A stretch of 64,000 nucleotides of DNA from Mycobacterium sp. (lineage in GTDB: Bacteria > Actinomycetota > Actinomycetes > Mycobacteriales > Mycobacteriaceae), in NCBI GenBank assembly GCA_003987775.1, contig RXJD01000002.1, positions 1 to 64,000 of the forward strand, written 5' to 3'. Below the pieces are notes generated by a model that was not told the origin of the DNA, made no database searches, and saw only the letters and a list, made by a program, of their open reading frames with translations. Position numbers and translations under genes: made by a program. Positions 44,904 to 56,526 of the stretch are shown piece after piece; positions within the stretch are counted from its first letter, which is position 1, and each line of letters opens with the position of its first letter.

Positions 44904-45101
44904 GGCGTACTCACCGCCGGCCACCCCCTCGGCGTCACACCCATCAGCGACTGGTCCTTCCCTACGGAACGCTGCGACCACGGCGGTGGCGCAGCGGGCG
45001 TGACCCTAAACCGGCGAAGAGGGGGTTACCAGATTAGGATCGCCTAACCAAACACTAGCGTTCGACGACCGGAGCGAGCAACGGGGCCGCCACACAGTGC
45101 C

Positions 45102-45368
45102 CTACTTGCCGTTGCGCTCGCGGTGTTTGCATCCGGGCCAGCAGCAGGGCCGTCGCTTGCCTTCTTCGAGCTCCTCCTGGGTGCGCCGGATGCGGCGCTC
45201 GCGGGTCGCCGCTTGTTTGGCGTCCTCCACCCAGCAGATGAACTCGTTGCGCGCCAGCGGGGTGATGTCCTTCCACAGTTCCAACGCCGTCGCGTTAGCG
45301 ACCAACGCTTTGCGCAGGTCGGTGGGCATCTCGTGCACGACGCCGCCCGGCACTTGCTTGTTGCTCAC
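45102..45368 (-). CDS. YdeI/OmpD-associated family short protein
   Basis: Started at GTG 45368, the product has 88 residues. It contains the YdeI/OmdA core (MPTDLRKALVANATALELWK, then ITPLARNEFICWVEDAKQ) and a basic end with three cysteines (CCWPGCKHRERNGK). The family is linked to bacteriocin resistance and envelope stress in other bacteria, but no activity is known. It ends close to a gene-free 198-bp spacer and lies downstream of amt. Confidence 0.8.
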   Translation of the reverse strand: MSNKQVPGGVVHEMPTDLRKALVANATALELWKDITPLARNEFICWVEDAKQAATRERRIRRTQEELEEGKRRPCCWPGCKHRERNGK

Positions 45369-45387
45369 GTTGGTCAGATTAGCGGCC

Positions 45388-46695
<1,308 letters not shown>

Positions 46696-46890
46696 CTCTG
46701 TGGCTCCTCGGATCGTCGCCGACGGCGGTGTCGGCGCGGTTTTGTCAGATAGACCGTAGACGGCGCCGATCGTGGCGGATACGGGCGTTGGCACTACCCG
46801 TGGATCGACCGGTAGGAACGGGCTGGGTGGGACGCCGGTGACTATGAACTCCGTCTGGGGCACGTCCCGGTCCGCGTACGGTGTTGCCTC

Positions 46891-47010
46891 ATGACGTCGG
46901 TCGGGCCGCAGCTTCCCGGGCGCCCCGTGCCTGACCAATTCGGTGTCGCCACACCGCGGTTGGCGCAGCAACGCCTGACACCCGGCCAGCTCCCGGAGAA
47001 CGTTCCGTGA
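46891..47010 (+). CDS. Possible 39-residue leader ORF before the TPR gene
   Basis: A short frame starting MTSVGPQLPGRPVPDQFGVA and ending GQLPENVP; its TGA overlaps the GTG of the TPR gene (GTGA). The overlap suggests translational coupling. Composition is Pro/Gln-rich with no known motif. The rest of the 311-bp spacer upstream of it, down to amt, shows no other gene and should hold the two divergent promoters. Confidence 0.4.
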   Translation: MTSVGPQLPGRPVPDQFGVATPRLAQQRLTPGQLPENVP

Positions 47011-48038
47011 CAACGGGCGACGACGCGCTCTTTCTGGCCCGTGCGTACCTGGCTTCGCGCAACAATGAACGCGCGGTCGAGGTTCTGATGTCGGCGTTGC
47101 GACACCTTCCCAACGATCCGGACCTGCTGACCGAACTGGCGCGCGCCCAGTTGCGGATGGACGAGCCCGAGCGGGCGGAGCTCAGTGCACAGGCAGCGTT
47201 ATCGGTCGCGCCCGGTCATGTGCAGGCCATGTGCGTGTACGCGCTCGCCCTGGCCGGACTCGAAGAGCGTGACGCTGCGTTGCAAGTCGCCCATCGGGCC
47301 GTGCTTGCCGCGCCTGACGAATCCCGCACGCACCACACCTATGCCTTCGTGCTGTTCCGGGCCTGGCAGTACGAGCCGGCGCTCCGCGCGATCACCGAGG
47401 CGCAACGGCTCGAGCCGGACAGCGCCGACATTCACTTCCAGCGTGGACTGATCCTGGGCAAGATGCGTCGGTGGCACGAGTCGAACGCGGCTTATGCCGA
47501 AGCTCTGCGCCTGGAACCCGGGTACGCGTCAGCGGTGCACAACATCGCCGTCAACCACCTCGACAGCGGTCGCTGGCGGGCCGCGCTGCGTGGTTTCCTC
47601 GGCGCCGCCCGCATGGACCCTGCACTCGGCACCGTCGCCCGACGCAGCGTGGGGGCGGCGCTGCGGACCCCCTTGAGGTGGACGACCCTGACCAGCGTGG
47701 TGCTCTGCTTCGTCGCGGCCGTCGGAGGCACCGCCTCGGACATCGACGCGGGCGAACGGTTGGTATTCCGCCTGCTGGCCGCCTGCGGCATCGTCGTGCT
47801 GCTGACGTTGCTGGGGTGGTCGGCCCGAGCGGCGCGGGAGATCCCCGGGCGCGCACGGGCCTCGGTGCTCAAAGCGCAGCCGATGCTCGTCGTGCGACTG
47901 GTGATCGCATTCGGCACCCTTGCGGTCGCGACACCGCTGACCCTCGGCCTGCGGACACCGGGGCTGATGATCGCTGCGGTGGTGCTGCTCATCGCGGCGC
48001 TACTCGTTGCGGTCGCGGGCTGGAAGGGAGGCGACTGA
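47007..48038 (+). CDS. TPR-repeat membrane protein
   Basis: Product of 343 residues. Residues about 5-210 form five or six tetratricopeptide repeats (ALFLARAYLASRNNERAVEV; AYAEALRLEPGYASAVHNIA), a protein-interaction scaffold. After a linker, four hydrophobic helices follow (TLTSVVLCFVAAVGG; LLAACGIVVLLTLLGW; LVIAFGTLAVATPLTL; GLMIAAVVLLIAALLVAVA). It is likely anchored with the TPR part in the cytoplasm. The partner is unknown. Confidence 0.85.
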   Translation: MTTGDDALFLARAYLASRNNERAVEVLMSALRHLPNDPDLLTELARAQLRMDEPERAELSAQAALSVAPGHVQAMCVYALALAGLEERDAALQVAHRAVLAAPDESRTHHTYAFVLFRAWQYEPALRAITEAQRLEPDSADIHFQRGLILGKMRRWHESNAAYAEALRLEPGYASAVHNIAVNHLDSGRWRAALRGFLGAARMDPALGTVARRSVGAALRTPLRWTTLTSVVLCFVAAVGGTASDIDAGERLVFRLLAACGIVVLLTLLGWSARAAREIPGRARASVLKAQPMLVVRLVIAFGTLAVATPLTLGLRTPGLMIAAVVLLIAALLVAVAGWKGGD

Positions 48039-48058
48039 CCGGCCCGGCCTGCGGCAAC

Positions 48059-48083
48059 AAAAAACCCCGGCCTATGGCCGGGG
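48059..48083 (-). terminator. Intrinsic terminator of the tRNA-Leu gene
   Basis: On the minus strand the perfect stem CCCCGGCC-ATA-GGCCGGGG is followed by TTTTTT, 7 bp beyond the tRNA 3' end. It is a textbook Rho-independent terminator. Confidence 0.92.
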
Positions 48084-48090
48084 AAATCTG

Positions 48091-48173
48091 TGGGCGAAGG
48101 GGGACTTGAACCCCCACGTCCCGAAGGACACTGGCACCTGAAGCCAGCGCGTCTGCCATTCCGCCACTCGCCC
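48091..48173 (-). tRNA. leuT: tRNA-Leu (anticodon CAG)
   Basis: The 83-nt minus-strand sequence folds into a type II tRNA. The acceptor GGGCGAG pairs with TTCGCCC, the anticodon arm is CTGGC-TTCAGGT-GCCAG with anticodon CAG, a long variable arm (TGTCCTTCGGGACG) follows, and the T arm contains GGTTCAAGT. The CCA end is not encoded. M. tuberculosis has leuT at the same place near fhaA. Confidence 0.95.
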
Positions 48174-48409
48174 GAAACAACCGGAGGACCATATCACTGT
48201 AGAGGCCGCAGACCCCAACCGTGCGGTCGGGGGCCACGGCGCTTGACGCCCACCAAGGTCTCTGAACAGTATCGATGTGATTCTCAGGATTCTGACGGTG
48301 CCGCCGCCTCACGCTGGCCCGATACGATTGACGGTTAATACGTCACCGGGCCGAGCTCTGCGACCTTCGGCCGACGTCCCCGTGCACAGTAGTGAGGCGA
48401 GCGCCAAAA

Positions 48410-50056
48410 ATGGGTAGCCAACGAGGGCTGGTTCAGCGCATCGAGCGCAAACTCGAATCGACAGTTGGTGATGCGTTTGCCCGGGTCTTCGGGGGATCGA
48501 TCGTGCCGCAAGAGGTGGAAGCCCTGTTGCGCCGCGAGGCTGCCGACAGCGTCCGGTCCCTGCAGGGAAATCGCCTTTTGGCAGCCAACGAATACATCAT
48601 TACCCTCAGTGTGCACGACTTCGAGAAGTTGGGCGGCGACCCGGAGCTCACGTCGAACGCTTTTGCTCGGTACTTGGCGGACTATATCCAGGAACAGGGG
48701 TGGCAAACGTATGGTGAAGTGGTCGTCCGGTTCGAGCAGGCCTCGAACCTGCACACCGGCCAGTTCCGCGCCCGCGGGACTGTCAACCCCGACGTCGAGC
48801 CCCGCCCGACGACTACCGATTCCGCCCAGCCACAATCACATCATGCGTTTGGCGCAGAACCAGGAGTACGACCGATGACTGACAATCCAGGCTACCGCGG
48901 CGGCCAGGGGCAGGGGCGGCCCGACGAGTACTACGACGACCGCTACCAGCGGCCGCAGGAGGGTGGCCAGCCCCCCTATCCGCCGGAGCCCGGCGGCTAC
49001 CCGCCGCAGCAGGGCTACCCGCCGCCCCAGCAGGGTGGTTACGGTCAGGGCGGCTACCAGGATCAAGGCGGCTACGGCCAGGGTCAGGGCGGCTATGGCC
49101 AGCCGCAGGGCGGACCTCCGGGGCAACCCCAGGGCGGTTACGGCGACCAGCGCGGCTATGGCGACCAGGGCGGCTACGAGCAGCGCGGTTACGGCGAGCA
49201 GCGCGGTTACGGCGACCAGGGCCAGAGCAACTACGCCCCCACCTACGAAGCACCTCCGCCCGCGGCGCCGCAGGGTCCGCCCGCCGGCGGTTACGGCGGT
49301 CAGGGCGGGTACGGCCAGGACCAGGGCTACCAGCAGGGCGGGTACGGCCAGCCCCAGGGTGGCCAGCAGGGCTATGGCGGCGGCTACGGCGACTACGGCC
49401 GGGAGCCGGCCCGCCAGGACGAGGGGTACGGCGCACCCAGCGCGCCGGCGGCGCCCCCCGAGCCGCAGCGGCCGTCCTATGAGCAGGGTGGCGGTTACGG
49501 TCAGGACCAGGGCTACCAGCAGGGCGGCGGTTACGGTCGCCAGGACTACGGCAGCGGCGACTACACCCAGTACGCCGAGGCGTCGGCGCCCGGCGGGTAT
49601 GCGCCGCAGGGCGGATACGCCGAGCCGCAAGGCTACGGCGAACCGGCCGGCCGTGAGTACGGCGACTACGGTCAGCCGTCGGCTCCCGATTACGGCCAGC
49701 CTCCGACGCAGGATTACGGCGCGGCGGGCGGCTATGGCGGTTACGGCCAGGGCGGCTACGGCGCCGTCGGGGCACAGGTCACCCTGCAGCTCGACGACGG
49801 CAGCGGCCGCACCTACCAACTGCGCGACGGCTCGAACATCGTCGGCCGCGGCCAGGACGCCCAGTTCCGGCTGCCGGACACCGGTGTGTCACGCCGGCAC
49901 CTGGAGATCCGCTGGGACGGTCAGGTCGCGTTGCTCTCCGACCTGAACTCGACCAACGGCACCACCGTCAACAACGCCCCCGTGCAGGAGTGGCAGCTGG
50001 CTGACGGCGATGTGATCCGCCTGGGTCATTCCGAGATCATCGTCCGCATTCACTGA
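48410..50056 (+). CDS. fhaA: FHA-domain protein FhaA
   Basis: Phosphothreonine-binding scaffold in peptidoglycan synthesis, a PknB substrate that binds phosphorylated MviN in M. tuberculosis. From ATG 48410 the product has 548 residues: a DUF3662 domain (1-115), a very long disordered linker of Gly, Tyr, Gln and Pro (GGYGQ/GYGDQ-type units, about 160-460), and a C-terminal FHA domain ([36 protein letters not shown]). It is the first gene of the pst/rod/pbp/pkn operon. Confidence 0.95.
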   Translation: MGSQRGLVQRIERKLESTVGDAFARVFGGSIVPQEVEALLRREAADSVRSLQGNRLLAANEYIITLSVHDFEKLGGDPELTSNAFARYLADYIQEQGWQTYGEVVVRFEQASNLHTGQFRARGTVNPDVEPRPTTTDSAQPQSHHAFGAEPGVRPMTDNPGYRGGQGQGRPDEYYDDRYQRPQEGGQPPYPPEPGGYPPQQGYPPPQQGGYGQGGYQDQGGYGQGQGGYGQPQGGPPGQPQGGYGDQRGYGDQGGYEQRGYGEQRGYGDQGQSNYAPTYEAPPPAAPQGPPAGGYGGQGGYGQDQGYQQGGYGQPQGGQQGYGGGYGDYGREPARQDEGYGAPSAPAAPPEPQRPSYEQGGGYGQDQGYQQGGGYGRQDYGSGDYTQYAEASAPGGYAPQGGYAEPQGYGEPAGREYGDYGQPSAPDYGQPPTQDYGAAGGYGGYGQGGYGAVGAQVTLQLDDGSGRTYQLRDGSNIVGRGQDAQFRLPDTGVSRRHLEIRWDGQVALLSDLNSTNGTTVNNAPVQEWQLADGDVIRLGHSEIIVRIH

Positions 50057-50181
50057 ACCCACTGACCGGAAGCTGCCGCGCATCTCCCCGCGTCGGTCAC
50101 CGTCGAAGTATGGTGACTTTGCTGAGGTGCACGGCATCAGGTGCGCGGGGTGGGCAGTGCCGGGACGGAAAGGACCGCCGG

Positions 50182-50649
50182 ATGCAGGGGTTGGTACTGC
50201 AACTGACGCGTGCCGGGTTCTTGATGCTGTTGTGGCTGTTCATCTGGTCGGTGCTGCGGATTCTGCGCACCGACATCTACGCGCCCACCGGCGCGGTCAT
50301 GGTGCGTCGCGGGCTGACGCTGCGCGGCAACCTGCTGCCGTCGCGGCAGCGCCGCGACACGGCCCGGTATCTGGTTGTGACCGAAGGGGCGCTCCAAGGC
50401 GCTCGGATCACGTTGAGCGGGCAGCCGGTGCTCATCGGCCGCGCAGACGACTCAACCTTGGTATTAACTGACGATTACGCCTCGACTCGGCATGCCAGGC
50501 TGTCTCAGCGCGGCTCCGAATGGTATGTGGAAGATCTAGGATCGACCAACGGCACTTACCTCGACAGGGCCAAAGTGACAACTGCTGTGCGAGTTCCCAT
50601 AGGTACGCCGGTTCGGATCGGCAAGACCGCAATAGAGTTGCGCCCGTGA
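50182..50649 (+). CDS. fhaB: FHA-domain protein FhaB (FipA)
   Basis: Membrane-anchored FHA protein of 155 residues, known as FipA in M. tuberculosis, where it links FtsZ and FtsQ in a PknA-dependent way. A membrane helix (GFLMLLWLFIWSVLRILR) lies at about 12-30. The FHA domain occupies 70-155 with VLIGRADDSTLVL, DYASTRHARLS and DLGSTNGTYLD. Its final codons ELRP-stop overlap a micro-ORF by GTGA. Confidence 0.95.
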   Translation: MQGLVLQLTRAGFLMLLWLFIWSVLRILRTDIYAPTGAVMVRRGLTLRGNLLPSRQRRDTARYLVVTEGALQGARITLSGQPVLIGRADDSTLVLTDDYASTRHARLSQRGSEWYVEDLGSTNGTYLDRAKVTTAVRVPIGTPVRIGKTAIELRP

Positions 50650-50732
50650 CCCGCGCCTACGACGACGATTCCGTCTGGGTAGCCGGGGTCGTGGGGGCAC
50701 CACCCGCTAGCGGGGGAGAGTTGCGCCCGTGA
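50646..50732 (+). CDS. 28-codon bridging micro-ORF between fhaB and pstP
   Basis: A GTG overlapping the fhaB stop opens a frame encoding TRAYDDDSVWVAGVVGAPPA, then SGGELRP, ending in a TGA that overlaps the pstP GTG. The 19-bp AGAGTTGCGCCCGTGACCC occurs at both junctions (50634 and 50717), so the last residues copy the fhaB end. It looks like an insertion that preserved translational coupling, as MIRUs do. It may have no function as a peptide. Confidence 0.55.
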   Translation: MTRAYDDDSVWVAGVVGAPPASGGELRP

Positions 50733-52288
50733 CCCTGGTCCTGCGATATGCCGCCCGCAGCGATCGCGGCCTGGTACGCGCCAACAACGAAGACTCGGTC
50801 TATGCCGGCGCCCGCTTGCTGGCCCTGGCCGACGGCATGGGGGGGCACGCGGCCGGTGAGGTCGCTTCTCAGCTGGTGATCGCCGCCCTGGCCCACCTCG
50901 ACGACGACGAGCCGGGCGGCGACCTGCTGGCCAAGCTCGACTCCGCGGTGCGGGCCGGGAATGCCGCGATCGCCGCACAGGTCGAAATGGAACCCGACCT
51001 CGAAGGCATGGGCACCACGCTCACCGCCATCCTGTTCGCCGGCAACCGCCTCGGGCTGGTGCACATCGGCGACTCGCGCGGCTACCTGTTCCGCGACGGC
51101 GAGCTCACTCAGATCACCAAAGACGACACCTTCGTCCAGACGCTGGTCGACGAAGGGCGTATCACCGCGGAGGAGGCGCACAGCCATCCGCAGCGCTCGC
51201 TGATCATGCGGGCGTTGACCGGGCATGAGGTCGAACCCACCCTCACCATGCGCGAGGCACGCGCGGGTGACCGCTACCTGCTGTGCTCCGACGGCCTTTC
51301 CGACCCCGTCAGCAACGACACCATTGCCGAAGCTCTGCAGATTCCCGATGTCGCCGAAAGTGCGTACCGCCTGATCGAGCTGGCACTGCGCGGTGGCGGC
51401 CCGGACAACGTCACCGTGGTGGTCGCCGACGTCGTCGACGACGAGTTCGGTCAGACCCAACCGATCCTGGCCGGCGCCGTATCCGGCGACGGTGACGACG
51501 ACCAGTTGACGCTGCCCAACACCGCGGCGGGGCGCGCCTCGGCGATCGGCCCGCGCAAAGGCGAGGTCACCAAACGGGTTGCCCCGCAGGTCGAGGCGCC
51601 GCCCAAGCGCCGCTGGTCACGCAAGCGGATCGGGCTGGTGGTCGGGTTGTTGACCCTGGTGTTGATCGCCGGGCTGCTGATCAGCCGCGCGGTCATCCGG
51701 AACAACTACTACGTCGCCGACTACAACGGCACCGTCGCCATCATGCGGGGCATCCAGGGCTCGCTGCTGGGGCTGTCCCTGCACGAGGTCTATTCGCTGG
51801 GCTGCCTCAGCGCCAACGACGAGATCTCCGACATCAGTCCCAGCCAGCCGCCCGAGCGCAGCAACTGCCACCTGATGAAGGTCGACTACCTGAACGGCCC
51901 TGCGCGGGCGTCGGTGCAGGCCGGGCAGTTGCCGTCCGACACCCTCGACGGCGCCCGCAAACAGTTGCAACAGCTCGCCAAATCGCTGCGCCCGAAGTGT
52001 CCTCAGGGTGCCACCTCGGCGCCGGAGCCGTCGGCCCCGTCCACCAACAGCAGCGGGACACCCGAATCGAGTTACGCGCCGTCCGCACCGGCCTCCGCGA
52101 CGCAGTCCACCACGCCCTCCTCGGCGCCGAGTTCGGCACCGAGTTCCGCCTCCACCACCACACCCTCGACCCGCCCCAGCACCACCTCGGCCGCGCCTGC
52201 TGCGCCGTCGTCGACCACGCCCAACAGCACAGCGCCGACCACGAGCGAGAACCCGCCACAGCAGGCCGATTGCCGACCCGCGGCATGA
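50729..52288 (+). CDS. pstP: Serine/threonine protein phosphatase PstP
   Basis: PP2C-family phosphatase that reverses PknA/PknB phosphorylation. The 519 residues have the catalytic domain (1-240) with metal-binding acidic motifs in NNEDSVYAG, ADGMGGHAAGE, IGDSRGYLF, SDGLSDP and GPDNVTVV. A membrane helix (IGLVVGLLTLVLIAGLLI) lies near 310, then an extracytoplasmic part and a Ser/Thr/Pro-rich tail of about 90 residues. Its stop overlaps the rodA ATG (ATGA). Confidence 0.97.
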   Translation: MTLVLRYAARSDRGLVRANNEDSVYAGARLLALADGMGGHAAGEVASQLVIAALAHLDDDEPGGDLLAKLDSAVRAGNAAIAAQVEMEPDLEGMGTTLTAILFAGNRLGLVHIGDSRGYLFRDGELTQITKDDTFVQTLVDEGRITAEEAHSHPQRSLIMRALTGHEVEPTLTMREARAGDRYLLCSDGLSDPVSNDTIAEALQIPDVAESAYRLIELALRGGGPDNVTVVVADVVDDEFGQTQPILAGAVSGDGDDDQLTLPNTAAGRASAIGPRKGEVTKRVAPQVEAPPKRRWSRKRIGLVVGLLTLVLIAGLLISRAVIRNNYYVADYNGTVAIMRGIQGSLLGLSLHEVYSLGCLSANDEISDISPSQPPERSNCHLMKVDYLNGPARASVQAGQLPSDTLDGARKQLQQLAKSLRPKCPQGATSAPEPSAPSTNSSGTPESSYAPSAPASATQSTTPSSAPSSAPSSASTTTPSTRPSTTSAAPAAPSSTTPNSTAPTTSENPPQQADCRPAA

Positions 52289-53697
52289 CCACAACGGAAC
52301 TGCCGGCACCGGTAGCGGTGACCCCTCCGTTGCCCACCCGGCGCAACGCCGAGTTGCTGCTGTTGTGCTTCGCCGCGGTGATCACCATCGCCGCGCTGTG
52401 CATCGTGGAGGCCAACCAGGAGCGCGGGCTGCACTGGGACCTCGCGACCTACGGGCTGGGGTTCCTCAGCCTGTTCGGCATCGCGCACCTGGCGATCCGG
52501 CGCTTCGCTCCCTACACCGATCCGCTGCTGCTTCCGGTGGTGGCGCTGCTCAACGGACTCGGGCTGGTGATGATCCACCGCCTCGACCTGGTGGACAAGC
52601 AGGGCAGCCGGCACGGGCATCCCAGCGCCTATCAGCAGATGCTCTGGACTCTGCTCGGCGTCGCGGCGTTCGCGCTGGTGGTGACGTTCCTGAAGGACCA
52701 CCGTCAGCTCGCCCGCTACGGCTACATCTGCGGCCTGGCCGGTCTGATCTTTCTGGTGATACCTGCGCTGCTGCCGGCGTCGCTGTCCGAGCAGAACGGC
52801 GCCAAGATCTGGATTCGGTTGCCGGGCTTCTCGATTCAGCCCGCTGAGTTCTCCAAGATTCTGCTGCTGATCTTCTTCTCCGCGGTGCTGGTGGCCAAGC
52901 GCAACCTGTTCACCAGTGCGGGCAAGCACGTGCTGGGCCTGACCCTGCCCCGGCCGCGCGATCTGGCCCCGCTGCTGGCCGCCTGGGTGATCTCGGTCGG
53001 CGTCATGGTCTTCGAGAAGGACCTCGGCACGTCGCTGTTGCTGTACGCGTCCTTTCTCGTCGTGGTGTACCTGGCCACGCAGCGGTTCAGTTGGGTGATG
53101 CTCGGCCTGGTGCTGTTCGCCGGCGGCAGCCTGGTGGCGTATCACCTGTTCGCCCACGTGCGGGTTCGCGTGCAGACGTGGCTGGACCCGTTCGCCGACC
53201 CCGATGGCACCGGCTATCAGATGGTGCAGGCGCTGTTCAGCTTCGCCACCGGCGGCATCTTCGGCACCGGACTCGGCAACGGCCAGCCCGACACCGTTCC
53301 CGCGGCCTCAACCGACTTCATCATCGCCGCGTTCGGGGAAGAGCTGGGCCTGGTGGGCCTGGCCAGCATTTTGATGCTGTACACGATCATCATCATTCGC
53401 GGCATGCGCACCGCGATCGCCACCCGCGACAGCTTCGGCAAGCTTCTGGCCGCCGGCCTGGCCTCGACGCTTGCGATTCAGCTCTTCATCGTCGTCGGCG
53501 GCGTCACCAAGCTGATCCCCTTGACCGGGTTGACCACGCCGTGGATGTCCTACGGCGGCTCGTCGCTGTTGGCCAACTATGTGCTGCTCGGCATTCTGGC
53601 CCGAATCTCCGACGGCGCCCGTCGTCCGCTGCGTACCCGCCCGCGCAAGAAGGCACCGATCGCGGCGGCCAGTACCGAGGTGATCGAGCGCGTATGA
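52285..53697 (+). CDS. rodA: SEDS peptidoglycan polymerase RodA
   Basis: Membrane glycosyltransferase of the SEDS family that polymerises lipid II together with the class B PBP encoded next. From ATG 52285 it has 470 residues and 10-12 helices, with the signatures GFSIQPAEFSKI, VFEKDLGTSLLLYASF and FIVVGGVTKLIPLTGLTTP followed by WMSYGGSS. Both ends overlap neighbours by ATGA (pstP and pbpA). Confidence 0.96.
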   Translation: MTTTELPAPVAVTPPLPTRRNAELLLLCFAAVITIAALCIVEANQERGLHWDLATYGLGFLSLFGIAHLAIRRFAPYTDPLLLPVVALLNGLGLVMIHRLDLVDKQGSRHGHPSAYQQMLWTLLGVAAFALVVTFLKDHRQLARYGYICGLAGLIFLVIPALLPASLSEQNGAKIWIRLPGFSIQPAEFSKILLLIFFSAVLVAKRNLFTSAGKHVLGLTLPRPRDLAPLLAAWVISVGVMVFEKDLGTSLLLYASFLVVVYLATQRFSWVMLGLVLFAGGSLVAYHLFAHVRVRVQTWLDPFADPDGTGYQMVQALFSFATGGIFGTGLGNGQPDTVPAASTDFIIAAFGEELGLVGLASILMLYTIIIIRGMRTAIATRDSFGKLLAAGLASTLAIQLFIVVGGVTKLIPLTGLTTPWMSYGGSSLLANYVLLGILARISDGARRPLRTRPRKKAPIAAASTEVIERV

Positions 53698-55172
53698 ACA
53701 CCTCGCTGCGCCGAATCTCGATGACCGTGATGGCGTTGATCGTGCTGCTGCTGCTCAACGCCACGATGACGCAGGTCTTCACGGCTGACGGGTTGCGGGC
53801 CGATCCGCGTAACCAGCGCGTGCTGCTCGACGAGTATTCGCGCCAGCGCGGCCAGATCATCGCCGGAGGCCAGTTGCTGGCGTATTCGGTTGCCACCGAC
53901 AGCCGGTTCCGTTTCCTGCGGGTGTATCCCAATCCGGCGGCCTACGCGCCGGTCACCGGTTTCTACTCGCTGCGCTACTCCAGCGCCGGCCTGGAACGGG
54001 CCGAGGACTCGCTGCTCAACGGGTCCGACGAGCGGCTCTTCGGGCGTCGCCTGGCGGACTTCTTCACCGGGCGCGACCCGCGCGGCGGCAACGTCGACAC
54101 GACGATCAACCCGCGCATCCAGCAGGCGGGATGGGACGCGATGCAGCAGGGCTGCGCGGGCCTGCCCTGCAAGGGCGCCGTTGTCGCGTTGGAACCGTCC
54201 ACCGGCAAGATTCTGGCGCTGGTGTCGTCGCCGTCGTACGACCCCAATCTGCTGGCGTCGCACGACGCCGACGTGCAGGCGCAGACCTGGCAGAGCCTGC
54301 GCGACAATCCGGACAACCCGCTGATCAACCGGGCGATTTCGGAGACCTATCCGCCGGGGTCCACTTTCAAGGTGATCACCACCGCGGCGGCACTGCAGGC
54401 CGGGGCGACCGAGACGCAGCAGCTGACGGCCGCGGCGAGGATCCCGCTGCCCAACAGCACGGCGACGTTGGAGAACTACGGTGGCACCCCGTGCGGCCCC
54501 GGCGAGACGGTGTCGTTGAGCGAGGCGTTCGCCGAGTCCTGTAACACCGCGTTCGTGCAGCTCGGACTCACCACCGGAACCGACGCGCTACGCAGCATGG
54601 CGCACGCGTTCGGGCTGGACAACGCGCCCGATCCGATTCCGCTGCAGGTTGCCGAATCCACCGTCGGCGCGATCCCGGACGCCGCCGCGCTGGGGATGAC
54701 CAGCATCGGGCAGAAGGACGTCGCGCTGACCCCGCTGGAGAATGCGGAGGTGGCCGCGACCATCGCCAACGGTGGCGTCATGATGCAGCCGTACCTGGTA
54801 GAAAGCCTCAAGGGGCCGGATCTGGCCAATATCAGCACCACGGCCCCGTACCAGCAGCGGCGCGCGGTGTCGCCGCAGGTCGCCGCTAAGCTAACAGAGC
54901 TGATGGTCGGCGCCGAGAAAGTCGCACAGCAGAAAGGGGCCATCCCCGGCGTGCAGATCGCATCCAAGACGGGTACCGCCGAGCATGGCACCGACCCGCG
55001 GCATACTCCACCGCACGCGTGGTACATCGCCTTCGCTCCGGCGCAGGCTCCGAAGATTGCCGTGGCGGTGCTTGTGGAGAACGGTGGCGATCGCCTGTCC
55101 GCGACCGGGGGCGCGCTGGCCGCGCCCATCGGGAGGGCAGTGATCGAAGCTGCTTTGCAAGGGGGACCATGA
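53694..55172 (+). CDS. pbpA: Class B penicillin-binding protein PbpA
   Basis: Transpeptidase that cross-links peptidoglycan with RodA. The 492 residues have an N-terminal helix (MTVMALIVLLLLNATMTQVF), a dimerisation region, and the transpeptidase domain with PPGSTFKVITT (SxxK), AESCNTAFV (SxN) and SKTGTAEHG (KTG). The ATG overlaps the rodA stop and its own stop overlaps a 40-codon micro-ORF. Confidence 0.96.
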   Translation: MNTSLRRISMTVMALIVLLLLNATMTQVFTADGLRADPRNQRVLLDEYSRQRGQIIAGGQLLAYSVATDSRFRFLRVYPNPAAYAPVTGFYSLRYSSAGLERAEDSLLNGSDERLFGRRLADFFTGRDPRGGNVDTTINPRIQQAGWDAMQQGCAGLPCKGAVVALEPSTGKILALVSSPSYDPNLLASHDADVQAQTWQSLRDNPDNPLINRAISETYPPGSTFKVITTAAALQAGATETQQLTAAARIPLPNSTATLENYGGTPCGPGETVSLSEAFAESCNTAFVQLGLTTGTDALRSMAHAFGLDNAPDPIPLQVAESTVGAIPDAAALGMTSIGQKDVALTPLENAEVAATIANGGVMMQPYLVESLKGPDLANISTTAPYQQRRAVSPQVAAKLTELMVGAEKVAQQKGAIPGVQIASKTGTAEHGTDPRHTPPHAWYIAFAPAQAPKIAVAVLVENGGDRLSATGGALAAPIGRAVIEAALQGGP

Positions 55173-55287
55173 GTCGCCATAGGCGAGTGAGGATCGCAGC
55201 GACGGAACGTGCCGTGGCGATCGCAAGCGCGGCGAAGCCGGGTGCCGCGGGTCGCCACTGTGCGATCGGACCGGAGCGAGGCGAAAC

Positions 55288-55291
<4 letters not shown>
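55169..55291 (+). repeat. MIRU-like element with a 40-codon bridging ORF between pbpA and pknA
   Basis: The ATG at 55169 overlaps the pbpA stop and the frame ([20 protein letters not shown], then [20 protein letters not shown]) ends in a TGA overlapping the pknA ATG. MIRUs are described as inserts of this size in operons whose small ORFs overlap both neighbours by ATGA. The end GGAGCGAGGCGAAACATG also supplies the pknA ribosome binding site. The arginine/alanine-rich peptide has no recognisable motif. Confidence 0.6.

Positions 55292-56522
<1,231 letters not shown>

Positions 56523-56526
<4 letters not shown>

Noticed and set aside
48813..49819. Long minus-strand frames across the fhaA linker
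   Set aside because: They reflect the repetitive Gly/Tyr/Gln codons of FhaA. Both alternative frames give low-complexity Arg/Pro or Ala/Val strings.
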